A stretch of 64,000 nucleotides of DNA from Pelotomaculum sp. (GTDB lineage: Bacteria > Bacillota > Desulfotomaculia > Desulfotomaculales > Pelotomaculaceae): assembly GCA_018435055.1 (NCBI GenBank), contig JAHDOA010000003.1, positions 1-64,000 on the forward strand, written 5' to 3'. Positions within the stretch are counted from its first letter, which is position 1; each line of letters begins with the position of its first letter. This document shows, piece after piece, positions 17,274-25,900 of the stretch. A program made the translations under genes and the position numbers. A model generated the notes under the pieces. The model did no database searches. It saw only the letters and a list, made by a program, of their open reading frames with translations, and was not told the DNA's origin.

Positions 17274-18714
17274 TTACGGTTCACCAAATTTAGCAATTTT
17301 TGCAGGTAGGAGACAAAATGAACGTCCCCCTGTCTCTCCCCCAGGTGGGAGACAAAATGAACGTCCCCCTGTCTCGAAATAACCGGCCAGTTTCTGCAGC
17401 AGCATCATCAGCGGCAGGGTGGCGATACCACCTAAAAAAGTGAATTTCTCACAATAGGCCTTAATAATTTGGCCAAGCTGATCATATTTTTCAATAAAAT
17501 CATTGTACGGCAATTGATCATACCCGGTTCCAACCAGGGACGCGACGGAAGCTTTCAATTCGGCAAAGGTACCGGTAGCTCCGGCAGCCGCCTCCATGAT
17601 CAGGGCCCCGCCTTTCATCGCCCGGCGCTGTCTTTCCTGGCCGGCCTCACCAATGAACGGGTCGGCGTCTCCCACATCAATATCGGGCTGGTGCCCGCCC
17701 CAGAACGGGTTGAATTGACTGGGCAGCGCCCCCGTGGAATCATAATAAGCCCACAGCAGGGCGCCAATGTCGCAGTACAACCGGCCGTTTACCAGGCGTG
17801 AGAACTGAAAACCCTCCGGTATAGGGTAGCCAGGCCTGGAAAAGGAAGCGAACTGGATGGTATCGATGGCATTTTTCATAACCCTCCGGTGCAGGGGGCT
17901 GATTACCATAGGTATGGCTTCCCGGTAATTACCGTTGGACCAGACCTGGGTCTTGTTCTTTATAGCTTCGAAAGTATAAACAGGCAGGGCTGTCACAGGC
18001 CGCGCCTGGAGCAAAAAGAAATCCTGCCCGTCAAAGGCCCATTCCACGTCCTGGTGCTCTTCGCATTCTCCCAGGGATTCGAAGACCCGCTCCAGCAGCA
18101 AGCCCAGTTTTACAATCTTTTCATCCGGCAGCGCGGGCCTCCACCATTTTCATAATAACCACGGCCTGGCTCATTTCTTCATCACTGACGTTCATTTTTC
18201 GCCTGTAAGCCACGGCACGGGGCGTCCACAGGGAGGCGTAGCACTCTTTGACTGCCGAACAAATATTATTGATACCTCTCACATTTAAAAAAGAATCGTG
18301 AATACCGGCAAAAGACGCCCCGCCGGAGTCCTCGGCAGAGGCGGAAGAACGGACCGCCACAGGCTTATCCAGAATGCCCGCGGTTTTGAGGCGGCTATCG
18401 AGTTCCTCTCTAATATTTAGAGGGATATACCCGGCCATTATTTTTTCTCTGAGCAGGGCAAGGGTTTCCTCAACCTTCTTCTCTCCGATGTTGTCGGCGG
18501 ATACACTTTCAGATATACCGCTTATTTCTTCAAGCAGGCCGTTTTCTTCTATGAAACTCTGGTATGCCCCGGCGCCGAGGACACCCCCGGCGGGGACCCT
18601 GAAGCCGTAGCGGTCGAGCCTGCCCAGGTTCCATCCTTTGCCCCCGGCAGTCCCGGCTCCGGCTTGAAAAGCTTCGGGCCAGCTTAAGAACAACCCTCCG
18701 TCACTCTTTTTCAT
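17274..18714 (-). pseudogene. Broken PEP-synthase/PPDK-like gene (ATP-grasp), REP-interrupted
   Basis: The first part (18714 to about 18134) encodes a typical PEP/pyruvate-binding ATP-grasp domain (GGKGWNLGRLDRYGFRVPAG, AVRSSASAEDSGGASFAGI). After VEARAAG the frame meets TGA, and a different frame resumes with PDEKIVKLG...DVEWAFDGQDFFLLQARPVT, so roughly the expected GVxFxxDPxTG middle section is missing. The second part runs to LLQKLAGYF at ~17378, where two tandem REP palindromes (17310-17375) are inserted and end the match; the frame stops at 17274. The C-terminal swivelling histidine domain is absent. Original function was probably PEP synthase or a phosphotransferase relative; it is not functional as it stands. 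Confidence 0.85.
17310..17375. repeat. Tandem REP palindromes inside the PEP-synthase-like pseudogene
   Basis: Two identical 27-nt palindromes (17310-17336, 17349-17375) repeat with a 39-nt period. The arms are GAGACA/TGTCTC with core AAATGAACGTCCCCC, the reverse orientation of the asnS copies. In the surrounding frame they are read as repeated GGRSFCLPPGGE. Confidence 0.85.
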
Positions 18715-18805
18715 GCGCGCTCTCCCCTTTTATATTCGTTTACACGCCCTGTTTAAAACTTTTTACATTGCCCCAGCTGTTTCGGCGCAAACAGGACTTC
18801 ACGGT

Positions 18806-19438
18806 CTATGTCCTGCTTCCGTCCCTTTCCATCGCCCCATTTATAAACAGGTCTACTATCTTGGCCATCTCCTTGCGCAGTTCGAACCTCGATTTGTCGC
18901 TCAGCCAGTCCATGACTACCGCGCCGCGCAGGATATCCAGCTGCATTACCAGCGTTTTTATCGATATATCCCGCCTGATCTCCCCCGCCTCCTGGCCCAG
19001 CCTGATGATCTCGGCCATTATGCTCTGCGTTCCTGTTTTCCCTTCGTTATAACCGGCCCCCCGGCACATGTTTTTATGGCGGTAGCCCAGGCATACGCCT
19101 ACGATCTCCGGGTTAAACTCCACCCACTCGTAGGTTTTATCGAGCGTTGCCAACAAACGTGTTTTCGTGTCGGGCAGTGTGTGCAGGTTGGCCATGGTCT
19201 CCCGGGCCAGTCCCTTTGAAGCCCCCCTGACATATTCATCAACAATAGCCTCTTTTACGGGAAAGTGGTTATAAAGGGTTTTCCTGGCGATATCCGCTTC
19301 TGCGGCTATTTGCTCCATGGTCGTGCTGTCAAATCCCTGGCGCTGAATCAAATCCATGGCCACTTTAACGATTTTTTGCCGGGTCTCCCTTTTCTTCCTC
19401 TCCATCCGGCCTTCGCCCTGTGTTTCTCCTGGTCCCAT
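18806..19438 (-). CDS. TetR/AcrR-family transcriptional regulator
   Basis: DNA-binding repressor type protein. The N-terminal helix-turn-helix spans residues ~20-65 (KIVKVAMDLIQRQGFDSTTM, IAAEADIARKTLYNHFPVKE). The C-terminal ligand domain is 140 residues and not diagnostic. The ATG at 19438 has AGGAGG 7 nt upstream. 210 residues. It is adjacent to the PEP-synthase-like pseudogene, which may have been its target operon. A ~40-nt piece of the same gene type (KTLVMQLDILRGAVV region) is repeated at 25843-25880. Confidence 0.88.
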   Translation of the reverse strand: MGPGETQGEGRMERKKRETRQKIVKVAMDLIQRQGFDSTTMEQIAAEADIARKTLYNHFPVKEAIVDEYVRGASKGLARETMANLHTLPDTKTRLLATLDKTYEWVEFNPEIVGVCLGYRHKNMCRGAGYNEGKTGTQSIMAEIIRLGQEAGEIRRDISIKTLVMQLDILRGAVVMDWLSDKSRFELRKEMAKIVDLFINGAMERDGSRT

Positions 19439-19614
19439 TGTTTCGCCTCCTGAATGTACCGTAATGTAGCATTAAACTATTATACATATTGAAATGTTAT
19501 ACAGTGTGTATTTTATTTTCTCTTTTTATTACCTGTGTGTCAATACCTTAAGCTATTTTTTCAATCTCTTTGAATGAAACAAAAAGAACTTCAGCCTGTT
19601 CCCCCCTGTTGACA

Positions 19615-19860
19615 ACATTTTTATTAAGGAGCGGAAGATATCCCCGGCGGAGATGGACAGCCTTAAAAAGCTGCTGGAGGAGGAAGCATGATTATGAGGG
19701 AGGTTTTCCATTTCATAATCTAGTCTTCTCTATATGCCGGCATAGTGGGGCTGGTTATTATACTCATAAAATTATTATTGAAAAACAAGTTAAGCGCCAG
19801 GTATATCTATGAGACCTCCCAGGGCAGAACCGGTGACGGGTACGGCCTGATAGTTTTTTA
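19615..19860 (+). pseudogene. Remnants of a BlaI/MecI repressor and BlaR1-type sensor
   Basis: The frame ending at 19691 encodes IFIKERKISPAEMDSLKKLL, matching the C-terminus of BlaI/MecI/CopY repressors. An ATG overlapping that stop (19688) opens a second frame that reads MIMREVFHFII, a TAG, then SLYAGIVGLVIILIKLLLKN and KLSARYIY, the first membrane helix of M56/BlaR1 proteins, and then stops. The gene order and ATGA overlap are those of a blaI-blaR1 pair. Both genes are truncated and non-functional. Confidence 0.65.
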
Positions 19861-19899
19861 GGAAGGCGAAAGAAGACGGTTCTGTCGTGGATGAGCGCA

Positions 19900-20336
19900 G
19901 ATATAAAATTGTGGGAGACGAGCCGCAGCTCACGGGGGACCAGCCATAGAAACGTTTTTAAGACTAATATTTGAGTCGTGGTAAGTGGGTCGTGTATATC
20001 GAAGGTATTTCGCTGTAGGGCGGGATTTATCCCCCAATCCAATCGGGGACATAAATTGAGTCGTTGGTCGTGAGACGTTGGACGTGGGATTTGAGTTGTG
20101 AGTCGTGTGTATTGAAGGTATTCCTCCTGAGTCTTCTTAAACCCTTGAGCCTTTCCCTTATTCTCACGTCTCACATCTCATTTCTTACGTCTCAAACGGT
20201 GTGTCCCCATTCCGCTAACCGGCTGAAGCCACACCTGCAATTCTCACGTCTTAACAGAGCAGCTGGTTTCAACACCATGCACTTTGTAAAAGTATTTATC
20301 GGCACTCTGGCTCCCGGAATTTCCGGGGGCTTTGTT
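19900..20336. other. Non-coding decayed region with degenerate GTCGTGAGACGT-type repeats
   Basis: Between ~19970 and ~20120 variants of GTCGTGAGACGT, GACGTGGGATTTGA and GAGTCGTG recur, and ~20160-20250 holds the opposite strand versions (TCTCACGTCTCACATCTC, TTCTTACGTCTC). The two halves could pair into a long imperfect stem. Open frames here are repetitive and not gene-like. Confidence 0.55.
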
Positions 20337-20363
20337 ATGTCAGGGGGACAGGGTTGTTGACAC
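20337..20363. repeat. Dispersed palindrome, second copy of the 6848 type
   Basis: Arms TGTCA/TGACA with a GGGGGACAGGGTTGT core; matches 6848-6874 except for single changes. It is just upstream of the gntR promoter. Confidence 0.6.
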
Positions 20364-20383
20364 GTTTTTATCCCGAAAATATA

Positions 20384-20424
20384 TTGACAAACTGTTCATT
20401 GGTGTATATATTGTATATATACAC
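20384..20424 (+). promoter_or_regulatory. gntR-ABC operon promoter with overlapping palindromic operator
   Basis: TTGACA (20384-20389) and TATATT (20407-20412) are separated by exactly 17 nt. Perfect inverted arms GTGTATATA (20402-20410) and TATATACAC (20416-20424) span the -10. This is the layout expected for autoregulation by the downstream YtrA-type GntR protein; binding is inferred. Confidence 0.8.
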
Positions 20425-20476
20425 TATAACACTATATGCACAGTTGCTTATTCTAAATTGCATTAAGAGGTGTGCT

Positions 20477-20854
20477 ATGGACATTGTTATTTCCAATTCG
20501 TCACCTGACCCTTTATACGAGCAAATAGCAAAGCAGCTTAAAAACAGCATCTTAAAAGGTGAACTAACGCCAGGCGACCTGCTCCCATCTATCCGGACAC
20601 TGGCTAAAGAGCTGCAGATCAGCGTTATTACAACCAAGCGGGCTTACGAAGAACTGGAAAAAGAGGGTTTTATCGAATCGGTTACTGGAAAGGGTTCCTA
20701 CGTGGCCGGCCAGAGCAGCGCGATTATAAAGGAAAAGCGGCTGAAGATCGTCGAGGATAAACTGGCGGAGGCGGTATCCCAAAGCAAAGCCCTGGGCATT
20801 GAACTGGAAGAGCTGCGGGAAATGTTAACACTGCTTTACGAGGAGGGAGTGTAG
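20477..20854 (+). CDS. YtrA-type GntR-family transcriptional regulator
   Basis: Short GntR regulator. Residues ~10-75 are the winged helix (PLYEQIAKQLKNSILKGE, LLPSIRTLAKELQISVITTK, YEELEKEGFIESVTGKGSYV), followed by a ~45-residue helical tail, with no ligand-binding domain; this is the YtrA subfamily that controls adjacent ABC transporters. Start ATG 20477 follows AAGAGGTG by 5 nt. Its stop overlaps the start of the ABC ATPase gene by one base. Probably represses its own operon through the palindrome at 20402-20424. Confidence 0.9.
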   Translation: MDIVISNSSPDPLYEQIAKQLKNSILKGELTPGDLLPSIRTLAKELQISVITTKRAYEELEKEGFIESVTGKGSYVAGQSSAIIKEKRLKIVEDKLAEAVSQSKALGIELEELREMLTLLYEEGV

Positions 20855-21723
20855 TGGAAATGGGAAAAATCCTGGAAGTGACCAACCTGCGAAAAGAATA
20901 CACTGACTTTATCCTGAAAGACATCTCGTTTTCCCTGCCCAGGGGTTTTATCATGGGTTTCATAGGACCTAACGGAGCCGGAAAGAGCACGACGATCAAG
21001 CTGATCATGAACCTGGTCCGTAAAGACAGTGGGGAAATTAAGGTTTTCGGGCTTGACAACGCCACCCACGACCGGGAAATCAAGCAAAATATCGGCTTTG
21101 TCTACGATGAAAACCATTACTACGAGGAGCTGACACCGGATGAAATACGCAGCATCATCGCCCCCTTTTACTCCCGCTGGGATGATGAGGCCTATTATGG
21201 CTTCCTGCGTTACTTCGAACTGCCGCAGAAAAAGAAGCTGAAAAAATTTTCAAAAGGAATGAAAACTAAATTTTCCCTGGCAGTCGCCCTCTCCCATGGT
21301 GCGGAACTGGTAATCATGGACGAACCGACATCCGGCCTGGACCCCGTTTTCAGAAGGGAGATCTTAGATATTTTACTGGAACTGATCCAGGATGAACGAA
21401 AAAGTGTCCTCTTTTCCACACATATTACCAGCGACCTGGACCGCGTCGCCGACTATATAACCTTTATCAACAAGGGGGAAATCGTCTTCAGCACGCAACG
21501 GGACGATATTCTGGAAAACTACGGCCTGGTCAGGGGAAACAAGGAACTCCTTGAGGGGACCACCCGGCCGTTTTTCGTCGGCATCCGCGAAACCTCATTT
21601 GGTTTCGAGGCGTTAACCCGGGATATCCAAAAAGTGAGGAACCTGCTAAAGGAACGGGCCGTTGTGGAGAAAGCGACCCTGGAGGAGATTATGCTTTACA
21701 CGGTTAAGGGGGTAGTAAAATGA
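20854..21723 (+). CDS. ABC transporter ATP-binding protein
   Basis: ATPase subunit of an ABC exporter. Walker A is GPNGAGKSTT (~res 35), the signature is FSKGMKTKFSLAVALSHG, Walker B is LVIMDEPTSGLDP, and the switch His is in FSTHITSDLDR. 289 residues with the C-terminal extension of the YtrB/drug-ABC group. GTG 20854 has AGGAGGGA 5 nt upstream; the ATG two codons later is an alternative. It sits between its GntR regulator and a membrane permease, overlapping both, so the three form one operon. Substrate unknown. Confidence 0.9.
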   Translation: MEMGKILEVTNLRKEYTDFILKDISFSLPRGFIMGFIGPNGAGKSTTIKLIMNLVRKDSGEIKVFGLDNATHDREIKQNIGFVYDENHYYEELTPDEIRSIIAPFYSRWDDEAYYGFLRYFELPQKKKLKKFSKGMKTKFSLAVALSHGAELVIMDEPTSGLDPVFRREILDILLELIQDERKSVLFSTHITSDLDRVADYITFINKGEIVFSTQRDDILENYGLVRGNKELLEGTTRPFFVGIRETSFGFEALTRDIQKVRNLLKERAVVEKATLEEIMLYTVKGVVK

Positions 21724-22388
21724 TGATATCATTACTTAAAAAAGACCTGCTCATCCAGAAAAAAAGTTTTCTTTTCTTATTTCTTTATGGCATCTTCATG
21801 TTCATCGTTTTTAACAACCCTGTTTTTGAGGACATGATCTATATAATGGGGATGATCATTGCAGTTTATTTTTTCCTTGTTACAGCCAGCATGGAAGACG
21901 ATAAAAATAAAAGTGAAATCATCCTGAACAGCCTGCCTCTGAGCAAAAGCCAGATTGTGCTGGCCAAGTACCTCTCCGTTTTCGCCTACATCCTCATCGG
22001 AGCTGTCCTTCTGGGCGTTGTGGGCCTGCTGTTTCAACTGGCGGCGTTTTCCTTAACGCCCAGGTTGATCAACGCGGTGGACCTGCTGGCTGCCGGTATG
22101 CTGGTAAGCATTTGCGTCTCCGTTTACTTTCCCCTGTATTTCAGGTTCGGAGCATCTGCCTTGCGCCTTTTTAGCGTGGTCTTTTTCCTGATCTTTTTCT
22201 TTATGCCGCGTTACTTGCTGGACCTATACCGGACCTACGAGGGAACGGAGGCAGTCCGCTTATTGAATAAATTCTTTATCGAACAATCACCGTTTGTTCC
22301 GGCGGCAGCTGTTATTTTTATTATCTTAATGCTGATGACCGGCTCATTCCTGATTTCCCGGTATATATACTTGAGAAAAGAGTTTTAA
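21720..22388 (+). CDS. ABC-2-type transporter permease
   Basis: Membrane partner of the preceding ATPase. About six hydrophobic segments, starting with FLFLFLYGIFMFIVFNNPVF and ending LILMLMTGSFLISRYIYL. The region EIILNSLPLSKSQIVLAKYL between helices is typical of ABC2_membrane_5 permeases. 222 residues. Its ATG overlaps the ATPase stop by 4 nt. A terminator follows at 22441. Confidence 0.85.
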   Translation: MMISLLKKDLLIQKKSFLFLFLYGIFMFIVFNNPVFEDMIYIMGMIIAVYFFLVTASMEDDKNKSEIILNSLPLSKSQIVLAKYLSVFAYILIGAVLLGVVGLLFQLAAFSLTPRLINAVDLLAAGMLVSICVSVYFPLYFRFGASALRLFSVVFFLIFFFMPRYLLDLYRTYEGTEAVRLLNKFFIEQSPFVPAAAVIFIILMLMTGSFLISRYIYLRKEF

Positions 22389-22440
22389 TAATTACCTGCC
22401 CTAGAAAAGGCAATCTGATGTTCATATTTGAGGCGCAATT

Positions 22441-22469
22441 AAAAGCCCCCGGAAGTATCCGGAGGCTTT
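22441..22469 (+). terminator. Terminator of the gntR-ABC operon
   Basis: AAAGCC-CCGGA and TCCGG-GGCTTT arms around AGTA, followed by ATTATTGTTGT. Confidence 0.8.
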
Positions 22470-22493
22470 ATTATTGTTGTCGAACAGATGCAG

Positions 22494-23102
22494 TTATCTG
22501 GGATCCGAAACTGAGCCCATGAAGAGAACGGCCCCTGTCTCACTGTCATGGATGACATAGAAGAACGGCCGGTCCACTTTCATGTTGAAATCGTACAGCG
22601 GCATACTCGTGACGCGCATTTCCACAGAAGTGACCGCGGCGGCTTCGGTGCCCGATTCATCTACCTCAATGAAACTCTTGTGCCTGACATCGTTGATATA
22701 GACATCGTCCCTGCTATCCGCCGGGACCATCCTGGAAAAGTCAGCAGCGGGGTCAAAGGCAATTTTCATGCCCAGTTCTGAAAGGGCGTCTTTTAATGAT
22801 TTCTCGTATTCCAGTGAAAAGCGGGGAAGCATGATGGAACCCGACTTGGTCTCAAAACGGGAAAGCCAGTTTTCCCAATTGGCATAGTTCAGCTCTTTAT
22901 GGAAATCCGCCAGGCTTGAATTCTCATTCGGTAAAAAAACATACATCGCCATCCTTTTTTCCTTGCCGTAGGGAAGGCGTATGGCCTGGAAGTTCGGCGC
23001 CTCATAGTAGTCATAAGTGCCCGACTGGTTCATCATGGGCACCTTTGCCTGGTCGCCGGAGGCTAAATAAAAAGTGTCTTCGAAAGTGGCCTGCTTATCG
23101 AG
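22494..23102 (-). pseudogene. Serpin gene, 5' part missing
   Basis: Encodes the C-terminal ~200 residues of a serpin (serine protease inhibitor): DKQATFEDTFYLASGDQAKV, IRLPYGKEKRMAMYVFLPNE, LPRFSLEYEKSLKDALSELG, VDESGTEAAAVTSVEM (hinge region) and VDRPFFYVIHDSETGAVLFMG. The hinge and reactive-loop region through the conserved C-terminal strand are present. The N-terminal half is missing and the frame runs back into a SWIM-protein fragment at ~23103, so no proper start exists. The open frame from ATG 23138 would add junk residues from the other gene. Confidence 0.85.
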
Positions 23103-23966
23103 TGACGCACATAAGGCGGTATATATAAATCCAGGCAAACAGCTGCTCCTTCTCCCGCAGGAAGTTTTCGCGGACCAGTTCTACGGCTATTTTAAGAAAC
23201 GGCCGGTATTTCTCTCGCCGTTTGACAGACATTACGGAATCCAGGGCCTCCATAAAGTCCACTTCAATTTTATTGATTTGAAAACTGCCCACAAATGATA
23301 AACTTTCTTTTTTCATACTTTTTTCCAGCCTGGTCATAAAAAAGAGTATGCCGTGCAAACGGTATAAGTTTCTGTTGAAAGAAGGCCAGTTGTTGCTGTG
23401 GACATACACTGTGCTGATAAAATTACTAAACTGCCTGGCCGGGTAGCACATCTCATCAAATTGATACTCCACATATTGCCGGTAATCTTTTTCATCTTTT
23501 TCCGGGATCACTACCAGCCGGCCGTACTCGCGCTCAAAATACTAATGCCAGCGTTCAACCGGCCCTTCTTCCGTAACTGGAATTTTCAATACCTGATTAT
23601 TTAACTGGAGAGGAGCTTTGGATTAGATGTTTTTTTTGGCGTGGCTAATTTTATATTAGGCAGGATCTCATTTTCCATCAGCTATGGTTCGTAGTAATGG
23701 AGAAAAACCGCGGCTATGTGTTTGTAATAATGTTTTTTCACACAGGCACAGGTACTTTTGGAAAAGTTGTCGATGTGGATGATCACGGTATTTTTCTTGC
23801 CGTCATCAACAACAGAGTAAATCCTTGGGCCGAACAACTTGGTTCATTCAACCCGGCCACAATCGTAATATTCTTTTCCTTTCTCATACAATTCCGGGTC
23901 CATGGATTCGGCTACCCCGGCAGCCATATTGATCATATTCTCGTCAGAGATATATTCCTTAAACAA
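23103..23966 (-). pseudogene. Decayed paralogue of the SWIM zinc-finger protein at 33583
   Basis: From TTG 23964-23966 the frame reads FKEYISDENMINMAAGVAES, matching the intact SWIM protein residue by residue, but has TGA where that protein has W (EWTKLFG), a TAG at PWKL, and further stops. The zinc motif CxCx5CxH has become CACVKKHYYKH, losing a cysteine. Another segment (HSNNWPSFNRNLYRLHGILF, DSVMSVKRREKYRPFLK) extends to IYRLMC, where it joins serpin sequence at ~23103. Roughly the first half of the original gene is left. It lies 31 nt downstream of the RQC-minor-1 gene. Confidence 0.85.
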
Positions 23967-23996
23967 GTTTGAACACCCTTACTTTTATAGATATCT

Positions 23997-24629
23997 TCAT
24001 TTTTGGTTTCTCAGCCTGTATTCGCGGAGGGAAATCACCTTATCAAGTAAGTCGCAGCCTCTTTCAAGATGATTTATAACTTTGGCTATTTCCTCCCTTA
24101 CTTTCCTGTAATCTATCTCAATCCAGGCCTGTAAAAGCGGAATAAACCCCTTTTCCCCGGAAATTTTAATCTTTTCCAGCAGCAGCAGGATCATGCCCCT
24201 GTTTCTGTCCTTCAGCTCATTCACAAAGCTGTAATCCCCGCCCGGTATCAGTGACCGGAGTTTTTCCAGCAATTCATCGGAGTAAGTGTCCCGCTCAATT
24301 TCCCAGCCCTTATCAGTAAAAATGATCACAGGCAGCCTGCCGCTGTACTCTATATCCAGGTAACCTTTCTTTATAAGCCAGTCAATCCTGGCTGTTATGT
24401 CTTCAACCTTCAATTCCCTGTAATAACCGTAGGCGGGACTTTGGTCCAGGCCGTATTGAAGCAGTTTTTTGTCTCTTGAGCCCTTCAGTATTTTGGCGAG
24501 CAGGCTCCTGCCTCCAGTGGCGATAAGCTCGTCGGCGCCGCGCAAAACCGCTTTTATTTCATCGAACGGCAAGTCCTTTATCCCTTTTGAATCAAGAGTA
24601 TAGGCAACTCTTCGTCTCTTTCTGCTCAA
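23997..24629 (-). CDS. RQC-minor-1-type winged-helix DNA-binding protein
   Basis: 210-residue protein matching the free-standing RecQ C-terminal (RQC) winged-helix family called RQC-minor-1. It begins basic (MSRKRRRVAYTLD), has the motif ATGGRSLLAKILKGSRDKKL and GLDQSPAYGYYRELKVEDIT, then the winged helix ITARIDWLIKKGYLDIEYSG...FTDKGWE. The C-terminal ~70 residues are helical and charged. No helicase or nuclease motif is present. It is followed by the SWIM pseudogene, and its promoter resembles that of the intact SWIM-SNF2 operon. A role in DNA repair or conflict is inferred from these partners. Confidence 0.8.
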   Translation of the reverse strand: MSRKRRRVAYTLDSKGIKDLPFDEIKAVLRGADELIATGGRSLLAKILKGSRDKKLLQYGLDQSPAYGYYRELKVEDITARIDWLIKKGYLDIEYSGRLPVIIFTDKGWEIERDTYSDELLEKLRSLIPGGDYSFVNELKDRNRGMILLLLEKIKISGEKGFIPLLQAWIEIDYRKVREEIAKVINHLERGCDLLDKVISLREYRLRNQK

Positions 24630-24782
24630 TTTAATACACCTCTATAAAACCGCTGCCGGTGTTAACTTTTGCAACACCACACCGCTCAAGTTTATGTCCC
24701 TACAGAGCGCCCTGCTGTAAGCCATAAAACAATATGAAGTGCATAAATATAGCGGCTGAAGTTCCAAATGCGCAGTATTATA

Positions 24783-24820
24783 AACCCATCTATTACTTTT
24801 ACAATATTCTACAATATTTA
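24783..24820 (-). promoter_or_regulatory. Promoter of the RQC-minor-1 gene, shared with the SWIM-SNF2 operon
   Basis: On the minus strand, TTGTAA and TATAAT are separated by ~16 nt over GTAATAGATGGGTT, preceded by the direct repeat AATATTGT-AGAATATTGT. The same arrangement (AATATTGTAGAATATT, GTAATCGATGGGTT) is found at 35212-35247 before the SWIM gene. About 150 nt of untranslated leader follows. Confidence 0.6.
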
Positions 24821-24985
24821 AACAACATCCTTCATACATAAAAAAATGTGGAACTATCCGGCTTAAGAATCATTTATAATGAGAATAACGGACAGCGGCA
24901 AAATAACAGAGGATTATAATATGGTACAAGTACAATTAAGTTTTATAAAGTAACCGGATATTTTCAATAGGAGACTATAGAGGGA

Positions 24986-25831
24986 ATGAACACCAAGTTG
25001 GTGCTGAGCGCCTCGCGCATGACCGACATGCCCAGGTTCTACCCGGCCAAATTGATAGAAGAGGTAAATAAAAGGCTTGAACGCGGTTTGGAAATACACA
25101 CCCTGGTTTTATGGACAAAGCATCCCGGAAGTTTATTGATCGACCCTTTGCGTCCATATCTTGAAGAACTAAAAAATAAAAGCATACAGCTATATGTCCA
25201 ACTTACTATGACCGGGTTGGGAGGTATGCGTGTAGGGATAAAATCAAATGAAAAGCCGTTGGTGATGGAGCCAAAAGCTCCATCACTGCAAGATTCCCTG
25301 CAATTATTGCCTGAGGTTATTAACCTTGTCGGCAGCCCTGAAAGAATACGATTGAGAGTTGATCCGATTGTCAGAATCCGGGATTGCAAAGGAAATGCTT
25401 TTTCCAGCCTAAAATTCCTGCCGGTCATTATCAAGTCATCTGCTCAATATGGTGTGAAATATTTTAGCTTCAGTTTTCTTGAAAAGAATATGCATCACAA
25501 GGTGGATAAAAGATTTAGGGAGATGGGCTGCCAAATTCTTCCCCCTGATGAGGAGGAAAGGCACAGAACTTTTAATTGGTTAAAGCAATTGGAATCCAAA
25601 TACGGTGTTTTTATCAGCGCCTGCTGTGTACCCGGATTTCCTGAAAGTAAATGTATTGATGGTGAATTATTACAGAGACTTCATGACCATAGAGAACCGG
25701 CTGATTTGAGACAACCCAGAAAAAGGCCGCTATGCGGGTGCACATTTTCAATAGATATCGGTGGATGGCCGCCAAAATTATGTTATACCGGCTGCGACTA
25801 CTGCTATGCCCATGCAAATTATGTAGATTAA
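24986..25831 (+). CDS. DUF1848 iron-sulfur protein
   Basis: 281-residue protein of the DUF1848 family, thought to be related to radical SAM enzymes but with its cysteines at the C-terminus. It shows the N-terminal SASRMTDMPRFYPAKLIEEV motif, LVLWTKHPG, LRVDPIVRI, and the C-terminal CGCTFSIDIGG followed by CYTGCDYCYAH. The Cys pattern CxxGCxYCYA probably binds an iron-sulfur cluster. Start ATG 24986 follows an AGGAG site by ~13 nt with AGAGGG closer. Stands alone. Function unknown. Confidence 0.85.
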   Translation: MNTKLVLSASRMTDMPRFYPAKLIEEVNKRLERGLEIHTLVLWTKHPGSLLIDPLRPYLEELKNKSIQLYVQLTMTGLGGMRVGIKSNEKPLVMEPKAPSLQDSLQLLPEVINLVGSPERIRLRVDPIVRIRDCKGNAFSSLKFLPVIIKSSAQYGVKYFSFSFLEKNMHHKVDKRFREMGCQILPPDEEERHRTFNWLKQLESKYGVFISACCVPGFPESKCIDGELLQRLHDHREPADLRQPRKRPLCGCTFSIDIGGWPPKLCYTGCDYCYAHANYVD

Positions 25832-25842
25832 ACACATGCCTA

Positions 25843-25880
25843 CCGCGCGCAGGATATCCAGCTGCATTACCAGTGTTTTT
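25843..25880 (-). pseudogene. Short tetR-like fragment
   Basis: This stretch matches 18917-18960 within the tetR gene almost base for base (CGCAGGATATCCAGCTGCAT, then TACCAG). It covers the TetR segment KTLVMQLDILRG only. It looks like the scar of a second tetR copy. Confidence 0.55.
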
Positions 25881-25900
25881 ATTCTATAATTGCAATCAAT

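Noticed and set aside
24642-24839. 65-codon minus-strand frame upstream of RQC-minor-1
   Set aside because: Covers the promoter and leader; sequence is not protein-like.
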